This document shows positions 34,913 through 44,295 of a stretch of 64,000 bases of DNA, one piece after another. The position numbers and the translations under genes were made by a program. Numbering within the stretch: position 1 is the first letter of the stretch; each line of letters begins with the position of its first letter. The notes under the pieces were generated by a model. The model was not told the origin of the DNA. It saw nothing but the letters and a program-made list of their open reading frames with translations, and made no database searches. The stretch covers positions 62,001-126,000 of the forward strand of contig JALCCG010000001.1 in NCBI GenBank assembly GCA_023212695.1. The letters run 5' to 3'. The stretch is from Sporisorium sorghi. Taxonomy: Eukaryota > Basidiomycota > Ustilaginomycetes > Ustilaginales > Ustilaginaceae.

Positions 34913-36771
34913 AAACAAGACATTTTTTCTGGCGGCTGATCCTTTACCGCCCCGGTCTATATCTTTTGAACCTGCTGGCATGGTCCCTCATTCATATGGC
35001 ACCGCTGGTTCCCGGACTGCTGACCAAGTCCTTCTTCGATCATCTGGAGGGTACATATACTTTCCCTTACGGAGTCTGGGCGATTGCGGTGCTTCTGATT
35101 GGTGCAGCTTTAGCCCGGATCGCACTTATCTACGGCGGATTTATGACAGACGTGCATTTTCGGTTCCGTATCAGCACCTTGCTGCGCCGCAATATGCTGT
35201 CCCATGTTATGAAAGAACCGGGAGCACGGGCAATTCCATGTTCCCCCGGGGAAGCAATCAGCAATTTCCGAGATGATGTTGATCAGGCCGAAGAAGCGAC
35301 CAGCTGGTCGGTGGATACTCTGGGACTAATCGGTTTTGTTATGGTTGCCAGCTGGATTCTCATCTCCATTGATCTGCAGCTTACGATTCTCGTATTTGTC
35401 CCGTTAATTCTGGTGGTAACCGCAGCACAAATCGCAACGGCACGCATTCAGAAATACAGGGCGGCAAGCCGGGAATCAACGGCTAAGGTAACCGGGGCGA
35501 TCAGTGAAATGTTTTCCAATGTCCAGGCCATTCAGGTGGCTGGCGCCGAGAAACGCGTAGTCGACCGGTTCGTAAGCCTTAGTGAGAAACGGCGTCAATC
35601 GATGGTTAAGGATAAGCTGTTAACGGAAACCTTGTCCTCCATATTCACCAACTCTGTCAATTTGGGTACAGGGCTGATTCTTGTCCTTGCCAGCTTCAAG
35701 ATGCGGAATGGCGATTTTACGGTCGGTGACCTGTCTCTCTTTGTATATTATTTAACTTTTGTTACCCAGCTCATATCCAACGTAGGCAACTTCATGACCT
35801 ATTACAAACAGATGGCGGTCAGCTTTCAGCGGATTAAAACGATGCTGCAAGGGGCGCCTGCGTCACTGCTTACAGCAGCCAACTATATCGGTATCGGTCG
35901 AGTTGAGGGCAAACGCAGGAGCCCTGGCGAAGAAACCGGAAGTCGTGTGGCTGAACGGGATCCAGAGGCTGTGGGGATGATGGAGAACTCAGCCATCTCC
36001 ATGGCTGAAGACGGAGTGGAGAGCACTTATATTCAGGCACCTCGCCTCTCGATATTGGAAGTACGGGGACTCTCCTATCAATATCCTGAAACCGGACGCG
36101 GCATCTCGGACATTGACTTCACGCTGAAACGTGGTTCCTTTACCGTTGTTACGGGGATGATTGGCAGCGGCAAAACGACACTGGTTCGCACACTGCTGGG
36201 CTTGCTGCCGGCGGAAACCGGTGAAATTCGGTGGAACGGTGAGAAGGTGGCAGAGCCAGCGGATTTCTTCATTCCACCTCAAAGTGCTTACACCGCTCAG
36301 ATACCCAGGCTGTATAGCGACAAACTGCGCAACAACATCCTGCTTGGAATATCCGAACAGCCGGGAAGCCTGGATCGCGCGCTTTATGCAGCCGTTATGG
36401 AAGATGATATGAAGCATCTGGAAAATGGTCTGGAGACGATGGTCGGTCCGCGCGGGGTGAAGCTGTCCGGCGGTCAGGCGCAGCGGACTACTGCCGCCAG
36501 AATGCTGGTGCGGGACGCACAGTTGTATGTGTTCGATGACTTGTCCAGCGCACTCGATGTGGAGACAGAGCGGAAGTTATGGGAGCGGCTCTTCCGCGAT
36601 CGAGACGGCGCGACATGTCTTGTTGTGTCTCATCGGAAGGCGGCGCTTCATCATGCCGATCATATCATAGTATTAAACGGTGGAGTAATCGAAGCTGAAG
36701 GTACAGCAGAGCAGCTGCTGCGTTCAAGCGAGAGCTTCCGTCAGCTGTGGTACGGTGAAGAAACAGGGTGA
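34909..36771 (+). CDS. ABC exporter half-transporter, second subunit
   Basis: Partner subunit of 620 residues. Six spans (about 20-300), then an insertion of roughly 60 polar, acidic residues (about 320-380) before the nucleotide-binding domain, which is longer than usual for the family. Walker A is GMIGSGKTT, signature LSGGQAQR, Walker B LYVFDDLSSALD with Asp in place of the usual catalytic Glu, and switch His in VVSHRKAAL. The Glu-to-Asp change suggests that this half carries the degenerate ATP site while the first half supplies DEASS. Start overlaps the upstream stop by four bases. Confidence 0.92.
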   Translation: MKTRHFFWRLILYRPGLYLLNLLAWSLIHMAPLVPGLLTKSFFDHLEGTYTFPYGVWAIAVLLIGAALARIALIYGGFMTDVHFRFRISTLLRRNMLSHVMKEPGARAIPCSPGEAISNFRDDVDQAEEATSWSVDTLGLIGFVMVASWILISIDLQLTILVFVPLILVVTAAQIATARIQKYRAASRESTAKVTGAISEMFSNVQAIQVAGAEKRVVDRFVSLSEKRRQSMVKDKLLTETLSSIFTNSVNLGTGLILVLASFKMRNGDFTVGDLSLFVYYLTFVTQLISNVGNFMTYYKQMAVSFQRIKTMLQGAPASLLTAANYIGIGRVEGKRRSPGEETGSRVAERDPEAVGMMENSAISMAEDGVESTYIQAPRLSILEVRGLSYQYPETGRGISDIDFTLKRGSFTVVTGMIGSGKTTLVRTLLGLLPAETGEIRWNGEKVAEPADFFIPPQSAYTAQIPRLYSDKLRNNILLGISEQPGSLDRALYAAVMEDDMKHLENGLETMVGPRGVKLSGGQAQRTTAARMLVRDAQLYVFDDLSSALDVETERKLWERLFRDRDGATCLVVSHRKAALHHADHIIVLNGGVIEAEGTAEQLLRSSESFRQLWYGEETG

Positions 36772-36815
36772 GAAGAGCAAACTCATAACGGGTAGCGTTC
36801 ATTGTCCCGCATCAT

Positions 36816-36860
36816 AGCAATGCCGCAAAGACCTTTCGTCTTTGCGGCATTGCTTATTTA
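36816..36860. terminator. Strong bidirectional terminator
   Basis: Perfect 17-bp stem AGCAATGCCGCAAAGAC/GTCTTTGCGGCATTGCT with a five-base loop, between convergent genes. Confidence 0.92.
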
Positions 36861-36865
36861 TCTTG

Positions 36866-37708
36866 TTAAAGTTGATTGATTCCACGCCAAGTAGCTTCTA
36901 AATTAGAGGCGATATATTCCAGTATCGGTTTGCTGTAGAAATAACCGCTGTGAGCGAGCGGATTCCAGCTTGTCAACCAGTTTCCAACATTAACGGCCAC
37001 ATCTTTACGCACGGTGCGATCATATTCTTCATTTACGTTTTTGAGGGGGTATGCGAGGATATCGTCTGCATCATAGAAATTAACCCATTCGCCGAGAAGC
37101 TGGTGATGGTAGTTCTTCAACTGCTCGGAAGGAACCTCGATCGGTCTGTCAAAGTCACGGTAGCGCATGCTCCACAGGGGCAAGGTAGTACCCAGAGTGT
37201 AGAACAACGTCAGCAGTTCGCCTCGCTCCAAGGGAGATTTCGGGTCAATGACCAGACGGTGTCCGCGGGAGGAGAATTGCAGATCATAGAAGAAATTGCT
37301 TGCGATCACGCTCCCCAGGCTATGCGAGATGACACATAACGGAGCATGGGGACCGGCGGATAAGGTTAGTCTGTGGAGGGCTTCACTGATGGTCCGATGA
37401 ACGGCTTCGTAGTTCTGGTCTTCGGATTCCACGGGCTGATAAGCTACCGCATCCGCCAGATTATGAATGACGTACTGCCTGAGCTGCTGGTAACGCAAAC
37501 GATAAGGCTTTATGCTGCTGCGGATTAACTCATCTTCACGAGACGCAAAAACATCGGCCCAGTGCACGGCTTCCATTGCCAATTGATCATGCGGAATTCC
37601 GGATGTTCGAGAGAAGGTTTCTTTTAATTTCTGCATAAATTTATCCGCATAATCTTTTTTCTGTGTTCCCAATCCGTGTACAATGATCACTGCAATTTTT
37701 TGCTCCAT
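36866..37708 (-). CDS. Alpha/beta hydrolase, lipase-like
   Basis: Cytosolic hydrolase of 280 residues. The N-terminal strand and oxyanion region is VIIVHGLGTQ, and the nucleophile elbow is SHSLGS in CVISHSLGSVIASNFF. A YDADDILAYPL segment offers a candidate catalytic Asp; the His is probably HSG near the C-terminus. The ATG at 37708 is chosen because a G-rich site (AGGGGG) precedes it and the family begins at MEQKIAV; the open frame reaches 37912 but those 68 residues show no family similarity and no ribosome site. Substrate unknown. Isolated from neighbours by a terminator. Confidence 0.75.
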   Translation of the reverse strand: MEQKIAVIIVHGLGTQKKDYADKFMQKLKETFSRTSGIPHDQLAMEAVHWADVFASREDELIRSSIKPYRLRYQQLRQYVIHNLADAVAYQPVESEDQNYEAVHRTISEALHRLTLSAGPHAPLCVISHSLGSVIASNFFYDLQFSSRGHRLVIDPKSPLERGELLTLFYTLGTTLPLWSMRYRDFDRPIEVPSEQLKNYHHQLLGEWVNFYDADDILAYPLKNVNEEYDRTVRKDVAVNVGNWLTSWNPLAHSGYFYSKPILEYIASNLEATWRGINQL

Positions 37709-38018
37709 GCAACGGCAGCCCCCTTCATCGGAAATGGAATGAATGGATACCTTTACCTCTTTATAAGCGATATGTACTCCGATTGTAAATAGGTTATTAC
37801 AGTGCATAGCACTGTGAGGGAATATCTCAGGGCTGAAGATGACCCCATAATTGTGAAAAATCTGTCCATAAATCAGAGACGATTTCGTTAGCATATAGCT
37901 CGATATGGTCATAGGACAAATTCAATTCCATTGATATAATCAGTTCATTCCAATACGAGCAGGGAGGGAAATGAGTGATGGTCTTTGGCATTAGTCCAGT
38001 TCATGGTGTCGATGCGAT

Positions 38019-39398
38019 ATGTTGACAAGAAGGCGAAATAAAACCGCAATCCTCTGTTTCATAATGGTTGCAGCCGTCTTGATAGGACAGGCAATCATCT
38101 CTGTCTCAACTGCCGAAGCAGAACTGGCCAATACAACTTCGAGCACCGGCGAGCTACAAGCCCTGATTGATCAGGCGCACCCAGGGGAGCGCATCCGGGT
38201 TCCATCCGGGGTTTATGAAGGGTCATTAATACTATCGAAGAAGATTACGCTGGAAGCGGAGACGGAAGGAAGCGTATCCATCGTAAACGCCAACCCTAAC
38301 ACGAGGTCAGTCATACATATTGCAGCAGATGATGTGGGAATTTCGGGTATTCAGATCATTAACGAGTCTCCATCTAAAATTCCTGCGCTTCTCATAACAG
38401 GGGACCGCACCGTTGTGGAGAACATGAATATTCAGACAGCATCACAAGGCATAGTCCTCGAGGATGCGAATGATGGGCAATTCAGGAGCAATATCATTCA
38501 GTGGAGTGACTCGGCGGCAGGCCGGGCCGTGAAGCTGTTTGATAAGGGAAACGGGATCGACTTGTATAATTCGCATCGGAACATCATTCGCGATAATACG
38601 ATTCAGCGAGTGCATGATGGGATCTATATGGAGAATAGCGATGACAATCGACTGACCTTTAATATGATTGAACATTCCCGTTACGGGATTCACAGCATGT
38701 ATTCAAAAGGAGCCGTTATTCAGAATAACCAAGGGAATTTCAATTATACCGGGGCGATGATCATGGCGAGCCGTGAGGTAGAGTTAACCGGGAACGTGTT
38801 CAGAAAACAAAGCGAGAACGTAAACTCGCAAGGAATCCTGATCTTTCAGGTACAGGACTCTCTATTTAAGGACAATAAGGTGATTGGAAACCGGGTGGGT
38901 CTGTATCTGGAACAATCCGAGAACAATCGGATGGAGAATAATGAGATTGCGGATAATTTTATCGGCATTCAGCTCTTGGGTGCACGGGACAACCTCATCA
39001 CGGGCAATACCCTGTCCGGGAATGTTGCCGAAACATTGGCCCAGGACAGCGCCAACAATTCACTTGATCGTAATTATTGGGACTCGTTCCAAGGGATTGA
39101 CACGGACGGCGACGGCATCAGCAACATTGCGTATGCGATCAATCCTTTTTTTCAGGGGCTTATTAAAAAACGACCGGCATTCCAGCTTTTCTTCCAATCA
39201 CCGAGCATGGTATTTCTGGAAGGGCTGTACCAGGCTGACCAGAATACCTGGACCACCGATGAGGAACCGCTTATGGTTCCGTTGACCTCTGATCAAACTT
39301 CCGGCCAAAAAGCTTCGTCTACCGCAAGCGGACTTATCGGAGCAGCTTTATTGATCTTAACGTTATCTATTTTACAATGGGCAAGGAGAAGAGAATGA
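38019..39398 (+). CDS. nosD: NosD-type copper-related beta-helix membrane protein
   Basis: Protein of 459 residues with a signal peptide (about 1-34), a right-handed parallel beta-helix built from Asn-rich rungs (NSHRNIIRDNTIQRVHDGIYMENSDDNRL and further repeats, cut to a short part of the pattern), and a single C-terminal membrane span (GLIGAALLILTLSI). This is the NosD layout; NosD takes part in copper-cluster assembly of nitrous oxide reductase together with NosF and NosY. The ATG at 38019 has no good ribosome site, but a short frame with a strong site ends over it. It heads nosD-L-Y-F with four-base overlaps. nosZ is not next to it. Confidence 0.88.
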   Translation: MLTRRRNKTAILCFIMVAAVLIGQAIISVSTAEAELANTTSSTGELQALIDQAHPGERIRVPSGVYEGSLILSKKITLEAETEGSVSIVNANPNTRSVIHIAADDVGISGIQIINESPSKIPALLITGDRTVVENMNIQTASQGIVLEDANDGQFRSNIIQWSDSAAGRAVKLFDKGNGIDLYNSHRNIIRDNTIQRVHDGIYMENSDDNRLTFNMIEHSRYGIHSMYSKGAVIQNNQGNFNYTGAMIMASREVELTGNVFRKQSENVNSQGILIFQVQDSLFKDNKVIGNRVGLYLEQSENNRMENNEIADNFIGIQLLGARDNLITGNTLSGNVAETLAQDSANNSLDRNYWDSFQGIDTDGDGISNIAYAINPFFQGLIKKRPAFQLFFQSPSMVFLEGLYQADQNTWTTDEEPLMVPLTSDQTSGQKASSTASGLIGAALLILTLSILQWARRRE

Positions 39399-39973
39399 TG
39401 AAATGGACAAGAAGTTCCAAATCGTACCGGGTTTCGCTAACTGCGCTGTGTATATTGGCCGTTTGGCTGATGACCGCTTGTGGGAGCAAGGACTATAAAC
39501 CGCAGGCTATTAATGAAGAAACCGATCGCTGCGTTATTTGTAACATGGCGATAAAGGATGACGTATTTGCGACTCAAATCATCACGACTGACGGTCAGTC
39601 GCTAAAATTTGATGATATTGGCTGCATGAATGAATGGATCACGCAAAATGGTACCGATACGGTAGGCGCTACGTTTGTCAGGGATTATAACAGCAGCCAA
39701 TGGCTGAAATACGAAAAAGCCTATTACGTTTATGATGCCTCCATCAAAACACCGATGGCATACGGTCTGGTTTCGTTTGAACAAAAAACGGAGGCCGAGG
39801 CGTTCATGAAGGAACAAGGCACAGGCAAACTCATGACAGCCAAACAATTGGAAGACCATTCCTGGGAAGTCAACAGAGACATGATGGATATGGGATCACA
39901 TGACCATTCCCACACTGAAGAAACAGCTGATGCGGAAGAGACCCACAAGGAAGAAGAACATCATGGTAAATGA
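39395..39973 (+). CDS. nosL: NosL-type copper-binding lipoprotein
   Basis: Copper chaperone of 192 residues exported as a lipoprotein: lipobox LMTAC with Cys29. The Cu(I) site of the family is CVICNM (Cys46, Cys49, Met51), followed by the NosL fold (FDDIGCMNEW). The C-terminal 30 residues form an extra His/Glu/Met-rich tail (DMMDMG, HDHSHTEE, EEEHHGK), likely to bind further metal. ATG at 39395 is chosen because AAGGAG lies six bases upstream and it overlaps the nosD stop as ATGA; the ATG at 39377 has no spaced site. It donates copper to an extracytoplasmic enzyme; the acceptor is not in the window. Confidence 0.92.
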   Translation: MMKWTRSSKSYRVSLTALCILAVWLMTACGSKDYKPQAINEETDRCVICNMAIKDDVFATQIITTDGQSLKFDDIGCMNEWITQNGTDTVGATFVRDYNSSQWLKYEKAYYVYDASIKTPMAYGLVSFEQKTEAEAFMKEQGTGKLMTAKQLEDHSWEVNRDMMDMGSHDHSHTEETADAEETHKEEEHHGK

Positions 39974-40784
39974 TGCGGTGCATATTGCCGTCAGAGAAAT
40001 GAAAATGGGGTTTCGCAATCCGTGGTCCTATTCATTCATGGGACTGTTTGGATTGTTTATGTTATGTTTGCTGCTTATTAATAACGGCGGCTATGTGGAG
40101 GGATACTCCAGCATAACGGGTACCATGCTGAATTTGATATTGTACCTGCTTCCGCTGATGACGCTGATGCTGGGCGCGTTCTCCCTGACAGGCGATAAGG
40201 AGGACGGAAGCTGGGAGCTTCTATCGTCTTATCCGCTCCGCACGTTGTCTTTTATATTAGGGAAGTTTGCGGGGCTTGCTGTCGTTCTGTTTGTTCTTGT
40301 TTCCTTCGGCTTTGGCCTGTCGGCCGTTATGGGGTGGATCACGGGCAGAGGTCTGGACGCACATACTTACATTCTGTTATATGGCTTTTCGATCAGTCTG
40401 GCGCTTATGTTTCTGGCGGTATCCTTTCTGATCGGGACCGTGGCTGTCAATCGCTGGCAAGCATTGACCGTTGCTGTTGCGGTATGGTTTTTCGCCATTA
40501 TCGCATGGTCGCCTCTGCTTATTGCGGTGCTTGGCATGATGCCTTACGGTTGGATAAAACCCAGCATTTCTGTGCTTACTTTGTTTAATCCTGCAGAATT
40601 GTCACGCATATTTGCTGTGGTGAAACTAGGCGGCGGCTCCGTTCTCGGACCGCAGTATTACGATTGGGTCCGATGGATTCGGCAGCCGATGGGTTCGTCG
40701 GGTTATATCATAGCCATTCTGGTCTGGATAGGGGCGTCAACCGGTTTGACTCACTGGCTGTGGGAGAGGGGGAGAGCGCGATGA
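39963..40784 (+). CDS. nosY: NosY-type ABC transporter permease
   Basis: Membrane permease of 273 residues with six spans of the ABC-2 type. The first cytosolic segment VHIAVREMKMGFRN and the LTGDKEDGSWELLSSYPL motif are typical of NosY. Start ATG at 39963 overlaps the nosL stop by 11 bases and has AAGGAAGAAG upstream. It couples to the ATPase encoded immediately downstream (ATGA overlap) and, with NosD, forms the NosDFY complex of the nitrous oxide reductase pathway. Here it may serve a different copper enzyme or a sulfur-compound transport. Confidence 0.9.
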   Translation: MVNDAVHIAVREMKMGFRNPWSYSFMGLFGLFMLCLLLINNGGYVEGYSSITGTMLNLILYLLPLMTLMLGAFSLTGDKEDGSWELLSSYPLRTLSFILGKFAGLAVVLFVLVSFGFGLSAVMGWITGRGLDAHTYILLYGFSISLALMFLAVSFLIGTVAVNRWQALTVAVAVWFFAIIAWSPLLIAVLGMMPYGWIKPSISVLTLFNPAELSRIFAVVKLGGGSVLGPQYYDWVRWIRQPMGSSGYIIAILVWIGASTGLTHWLWERGRAR

Positions 40785-41512
40785 GTGAAACATTTGTACA
40801 AATGACCGATGTAGGCAAAACGATCAAGGATCAGATCATCGTCAACCAGCTGAACCTGAAGATTCCAAGGGGACAGGTTGTGGCTCTCCTGGGAGGAAAC
40901 GGCGCCGGCAAGAGTACGATTCTCCGGATGCTGGCCGGAATCATCCAGCCTACCAGCGGGGACATCCGGGTAGGGGATTGGAGCTGGAAGGAGAACCGCA
41001 GAGGATATGCGGAACTTATCGGTTATATGCCTGACGATTACAGATTCAGTCCTGGACTGACAGCAAGGGAGACGATGGCCTTCTGGGCTAAACTTAAGGG
41101 ACTGACGGCAAAGCACGGCGATGATATGCTTGCCCGGGTCGGATTGGAGCATACCGGAAACAAAACGGTCTCCTCCTTCTCCAAGGGGATGCGGCAGCGC
41201 GTTTTGTTTGCGCAAGTATTGTTGGGGCAGTCCCCTCTTATCATCATGGATGAGCCCACGAACGGTATGGATCCCTATTGGATGCAAAGCTTTGTGGAAA
41301 TGGTTCGCGAAGCGGCGTACCGAGGTCAGACGGTGTTGTTCTCAACACACCAGCTCCACATCGCGGAGGCTTTGGCAGATCGAATATTATTTCTCAAGGA
41401 AGGCGCGATTCGTTTCGAAGGGTCCGGTGAAGATATTCGGCAGCAGTTGGGTTCATCAGGCATGGAAAAAGCATTCGATTATTTATTCGGTATAGCCGAT
41501 GCTCCCAGATGA
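40781..41512 (+). CDS. nosF: NosF-type ABC transporter ATP-binding protein
   Basis: Cytosolic ATPase of 243 residues: Walker A GGNGAGKST, signature FSKGMRQR, Walker B LIIMDEPTNGMDP, switch His in FSTHQLHIAEAL. The FSKGM signature is typical of ABC-2-type exporters. ATG at 40781 overlaps the permease stop (ATGA), with GAGGGGGAG upstream. The operon ends at a terminator 3 bases after the stop. Confidence 0.92.
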   Translation: MSETFVQMTDVGKTIKDQIIVNQLNLKIPRGQVVALLGGNGAGKSTILRMLAGIIQPTSGDIRVGDWSWKENRRGYAELIGYMPDDYRFSPGLTARETMAFWAKLKGLTAKHGDDMLARVGLEHTGNKTVSSFSKGMRQRVLFAQVLLGQSPLIIMDEPTNGMDPYWMQSFVEMVREAAYRGQTVLFSTHQLHIAEALADRILFLKEGAIRFEGSGEDIRQQLGSSGMEKAFDYLFGIADAPR

Positions 41513-41514
41513 GT

Positions 41515-41558
41515 AAGAGCCGTAAGTGACAGTTGACCTGCTCACGACGGCTCTTTTG
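41515..41558. terminator. Terminator between nosF and the YtkA-like gene
   Basis: AAGAGCCGT/ACGGCTCTT with inner GTGA/TCAC; T-rich end on plus, usable in both directions. Confidence 0.85.
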
Positions 41559-41572
41559 CTTATCGTATGTAC

Positions 41573-42061
41573 TTAATGATGGTGTTGTCCTCCTCCGTCA
41601 GGAGTCTGGACAGCGTCGCCCTTAAGGGACTGTTCGATTAGAGCTAGCTTCTCGACTGCTTCATTGCCAATCGCAAAATACCGGGAAGGCATCACCTGAT
41701 AATCCTTCGAATGGACTCGGCACGTTACAACATAGAGTCCCTTATCCAGTTTCTGGCTGGCTTCATAGAGTCCCGGTTTCGTTTGGTGACCCTCAACCAT
41801 TTGTACAGCTTCCGGATCGTTCTCAGGGAAAATTTCAAATTGCACCCGATCGGCATCCTGGAACGGTTGTTCATTGTGCTCGATGGCAACGGAGAAGGTC
41901 TTGTTGTTGTCCGAATCCGCACTTGTTGTGATCTGTAAGTCAACCGACAGGTGAGGGAGAAGGCCGTCTGTCGATGGGGACGGATCATGGGAAGTGCATC
42001 CGCACAGCAAGAGCATCATGAGCAACAAACCGAATACAGCTGTTTTTATTTTAGATGGCAT
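41573..42061 (-). CDS. YtkA/FixH-like lipoprotein with His tail
   Basis: Exported lipoprotein of 162 residues: lipobox LLCGC, then one YtkA-like beta domain (about 35-135; DLQITTSADSDNNKTFSV; KPGLYEA; VVTCRVHSKDY). YtkA-like proteins occur beside copper-handling and cytochrome oxidase assembly genes. The C-terminus ends GGGQHHH, likely a metal ligand. AGGAGG precedes the ATG. It is the last gene of a two-gene minus-strand unit with the PepSY protein and convergent with nosF; together they suggest a copper-related role. Confidence 0.8.
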   Translation of the reverse strand: MPSKIKTAVFGLLLMMLLLCGCTSHDPSPSTDGLLPHLSVDLQITTSADSDNNKTFSVAIEHNEQPFQDADRVQFEIFPENDPEAVQMVEGHQTKPGLYEASQKLDKGLYVVTCRVHSKDYQVMPSRYFAIGNEAVEKLALIEQSLKGDAVQTPDGGGQHHH

Positions 42062-42075
42062 TTGTGCAACTCCTC

Positions 42076-43488
42076 CTAGGCTGTAAACCAGTGTTTTAGT
42101 GGTTTAATATGACGAATGACCAGTACATCGAGCAGCAAGACAACCAGAATGGATACACCGACCAGCGGCATGATCACCCCAAAGCACAGCATAATCGCCA
42201 GCACCCCTATGGTTAATCGTTTGTCCTTCGCTCGGCCCGGTGCTCCAAGCTTCCCTGAAGGCTTGCGTTTACGCCACATGAAGTAGGAGCTGATCGCGAT
42301 AAGCATGATGCCGATGCAGGTCAAGAGGCCAAGAATCTGATTGGCAACCCCGAACAATCGTCCTTCATGGAAGGCAATGCCGAGCGTGATCGCTTTGGCC
42401 ATGATGCCATAATCCTGAAACCGAACATCGGTCAGGATGGCTCCACTATACTGATCGACATGCAGCGTAGCATTAAGACCTGGCTTCTTATGGTCGGTAG
42501 AGATGGTATACACCCCGCTGTTTCCATTCGGCATGGAGATGGTGTATGGCTTCTGCACGTTTTTCTGGTCTGCGATTCCGGTCATTTCATTAACATCCAA
42601 ACGGATATAGCTGCCGCTCATCGATGCAGGTACCGGAATGTTCTCGGCGGCCCATGGAATGTCTTCGGCAACATCTTTTGCGACCGTAACCGATTGGGGC
42701 TTGTCCATAAAACCTAATGCATACGGGGGATAATTGGTATGCGTGGCATTGGCAAACCGATCGATTTGTTTACCCAGTACGCCTGACCACGGAAGTCCGC
42801 TGAGGATGAGAATCACGATGCTGATGGACAGCCAAAAAGCAGGGACGGCATGGAGATCACGCCAGAATGTGCGGCTGCCTCGTTTGCCTAATCGGGGGAG
42901 CAGCGTACCCCATATCGCTGATTTATTGCGCGGCCACCATAAATAGAGACCTGTAATGACAAGGATGACGGCCCAGCAGGCTGATAGCTCGACAAGCCGG
43001 TTCGGCCATGTTCCGCTCATCAGCAATTGGCTGTGCATTTTTTTGAAGAAGGCGGAGAAGGTTTGGTCGCTGTTCTGAATCCCGCGGATCGTGCCTGAAT
43101 AGGGATCGGCATACAGGATAACTGATTGTTCATTGCGTATGGCCGACATTCTGAACGTGGACTCCGGGTGATCAGGCAGGGTGATCGAGGATATCTTGGT
43201 ACCCGGATAAGCACCCTCTGTCTTGGCAATGATCTCGGATGGACGGAGTGCCTGCGAGCCCACTTCGCGTACAGTGAGCATGTCCTTGTACAAGTACCCT
43301 TCAATCTGCGGCTTGAACAGATACATGGACCCGCTGAACGCCAGAATAATCAGAAACGGTGCGAAAATAATACCAGCATAAAAATGCCATCTCCATACCG
43401 ACTGATAAAGGGAAGTCGTCCAACGGACACGCGGTTTTTTGGATCTTGTTGCTGGGGTGACAGCATCCTCTTCTAACATACTTTTCAT
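42076..43488 (-). CDS. PepSY-associated membrane protein (PiuB/YedY-like family)
   Basis: Membrane protein of 470 residues with four principal spans (near 40-60, 165-185, 225-245 and 380-400, plus two near the end) and two PepSY-type beta modules in the long loops (KTEGAYPGTKISSITLPDHP; KPGLNATLHVDQYSGAILTDV). Conserved histidines occur at span edges (WRWHFYAG, FWRDLHAVPA, FHEGRLFG), typical of heme- or metal-linked reductases of the PiuB type. ATG at 43488 follows GGGAG by nine bases; the TTG at 43491 is less likely. Located upstream of the YtkA lipoprotein, same strand, 14 bp apart. Probably takes part in metal reduction or uptake. Confidence 0.82.
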   Translation of the reverse strand: MKSMLEEDAVTPATRSKKPRVRWTTSLYQSVWRWHFYAGIIFAPFLIILAFSGSMYLFKPQIEGYLYKDMLTVREVGSQALRPSEIIAKTEGAYPGTKISSITLPDHPESTFRMSAIRNEQSVILYADPYSGTIRGIQNSDQTFSAFFKKMHSQLLMSGTWPNRLVELSACWAVILVITGLYLWWPRNKSAIWGTLLPRLGKRGSRTFWRDLHAVPAFWLSISIVILILSGLPWSGVLGKQIDRFANATHTNYPPYALGFMDKPQSVTVAKDVAEDIPWAAENIPVPASMSGSYIRLDVNEMTGIADQKNVQKPYTISMPNGNSGVYTISTDHKKPGLNATLHVDQYSGAILTDVRFQDYGIMAKAITLGIAFHEGRLFGVANQILGLLTCIGIMLIAISSYFMWRKRKPSGKLGAPGRAKDKRLTIGVLAIMLCFGVIMPLVGVSILVVLLLDVLVIRHIKPLKHWFTA

Positions 43489-43625
43489 CAATCATTACTC
43501 CCTGTTAAACTGGAATTTTTCTTACAATTGTTATTATAGATGCGACTCTATCTAGCACCTATGGCTCGAAGTAGTCATTTTCATCGGTTTTGACAATATT
43601 TTGATGATGCTTAAAGGAGGTCAAT

Positions 43626-44186
43626 ATGATTCGCAAAATTTCCACAGGAAATATTCGAGTGATCCGGCACCTGTTGTTAGGGGGTGCACTGATCCTCATT
43701 GTCATTCTGACAATGAAGTCGGTTCTTACATACACCGCTAACGAAGCCGATGTTCGAATCGGCCATGAAGTCCCTGATTTTACGTTAACCACGATGGACG
43801 GAAAGGAGATACAACTGAGTGATTTCAGGGGATCGGGGGTATTGCTCAATTTCTGGGCTTCCTGGTGCAACCCTTGTGTTAACGAGCTCCCTCTTATGAA
43901 CGAGGCTTCCAAGAAAATGCATGGCGTGGAGGTGGTGGCCGTCAATGTTGGAGAAGACGCAGCCGTCGTAGAGCGGTTTGCAGAACGCTATGATCTGGAA
44001 TTCAAGATCTTGCTGGATCAGGACAATCAAGTGAAACGCCTGTACCGCATCACAGGTTTACCAGCGACAATTCTGATCGATAAGAACGGCATCATGGTTG
44101 ATCGCGTCGTCGGTGAGCTGGATGATTACAGCCGTATCCTGGGTCTTATGCAGCGGGTTCAGTCAAGCCAATCCGATCTTCAATAG
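43626..44186 (+). CDS. TlpA/ResA-like membrane-anchored thiol-disulfide oxidoreductase
   Basis: Thioredoxin-fold protein of 186 residues with one N-terminal membrane anchor (about 15-35) and the redox site WCNPC (Cys81, Cys84). The cis-Pro loop follows as GLPAT. ResA-like proteins reduce apocytochrome c or copper-site cysteines outside the membrane. Strong site AAAGGAGGTCAAT before the ATG. It is divergent from the PepSY/YtkA genes and 110 bp upstream of the two-component pair; in copper loci such proteins keep the CuA or NosL cysteines reduced, which would fit the neighbours. Confidence 0.88.
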   Translation: MIRKISTGNIRVIRHLLLGGALILIVILTMKSVLTYTANEADVRIGHEVPDFTLTTMDGKEIQLSDFRGSGVLLNFWASWCNPCVNELPLMNEASKKMHGVEVVAVNVGEDAAVVERFAERYDLEFKILLDQDNQVKRLYRITGLPATILIDKNGIMVDRVVGELDDYSRILGLMQRVQSSQSDLQ

Positions 44187-44295
44187 CTCTTTGGAGCCAT
44201 ACCGATATATAATGATATTGATTACAATGAGGGAATAACGAGTTTGACCAGACATCACGAGATAAGTCATGAAATTAACGAAGGCGGGAAATAAC

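Noticed and set aside
37709..37912. 68-residue N-terminal extension of the lipase-like protein
   Set aside because: No ribosome site and no family similarity; the fold begins at the ATG at 37708.
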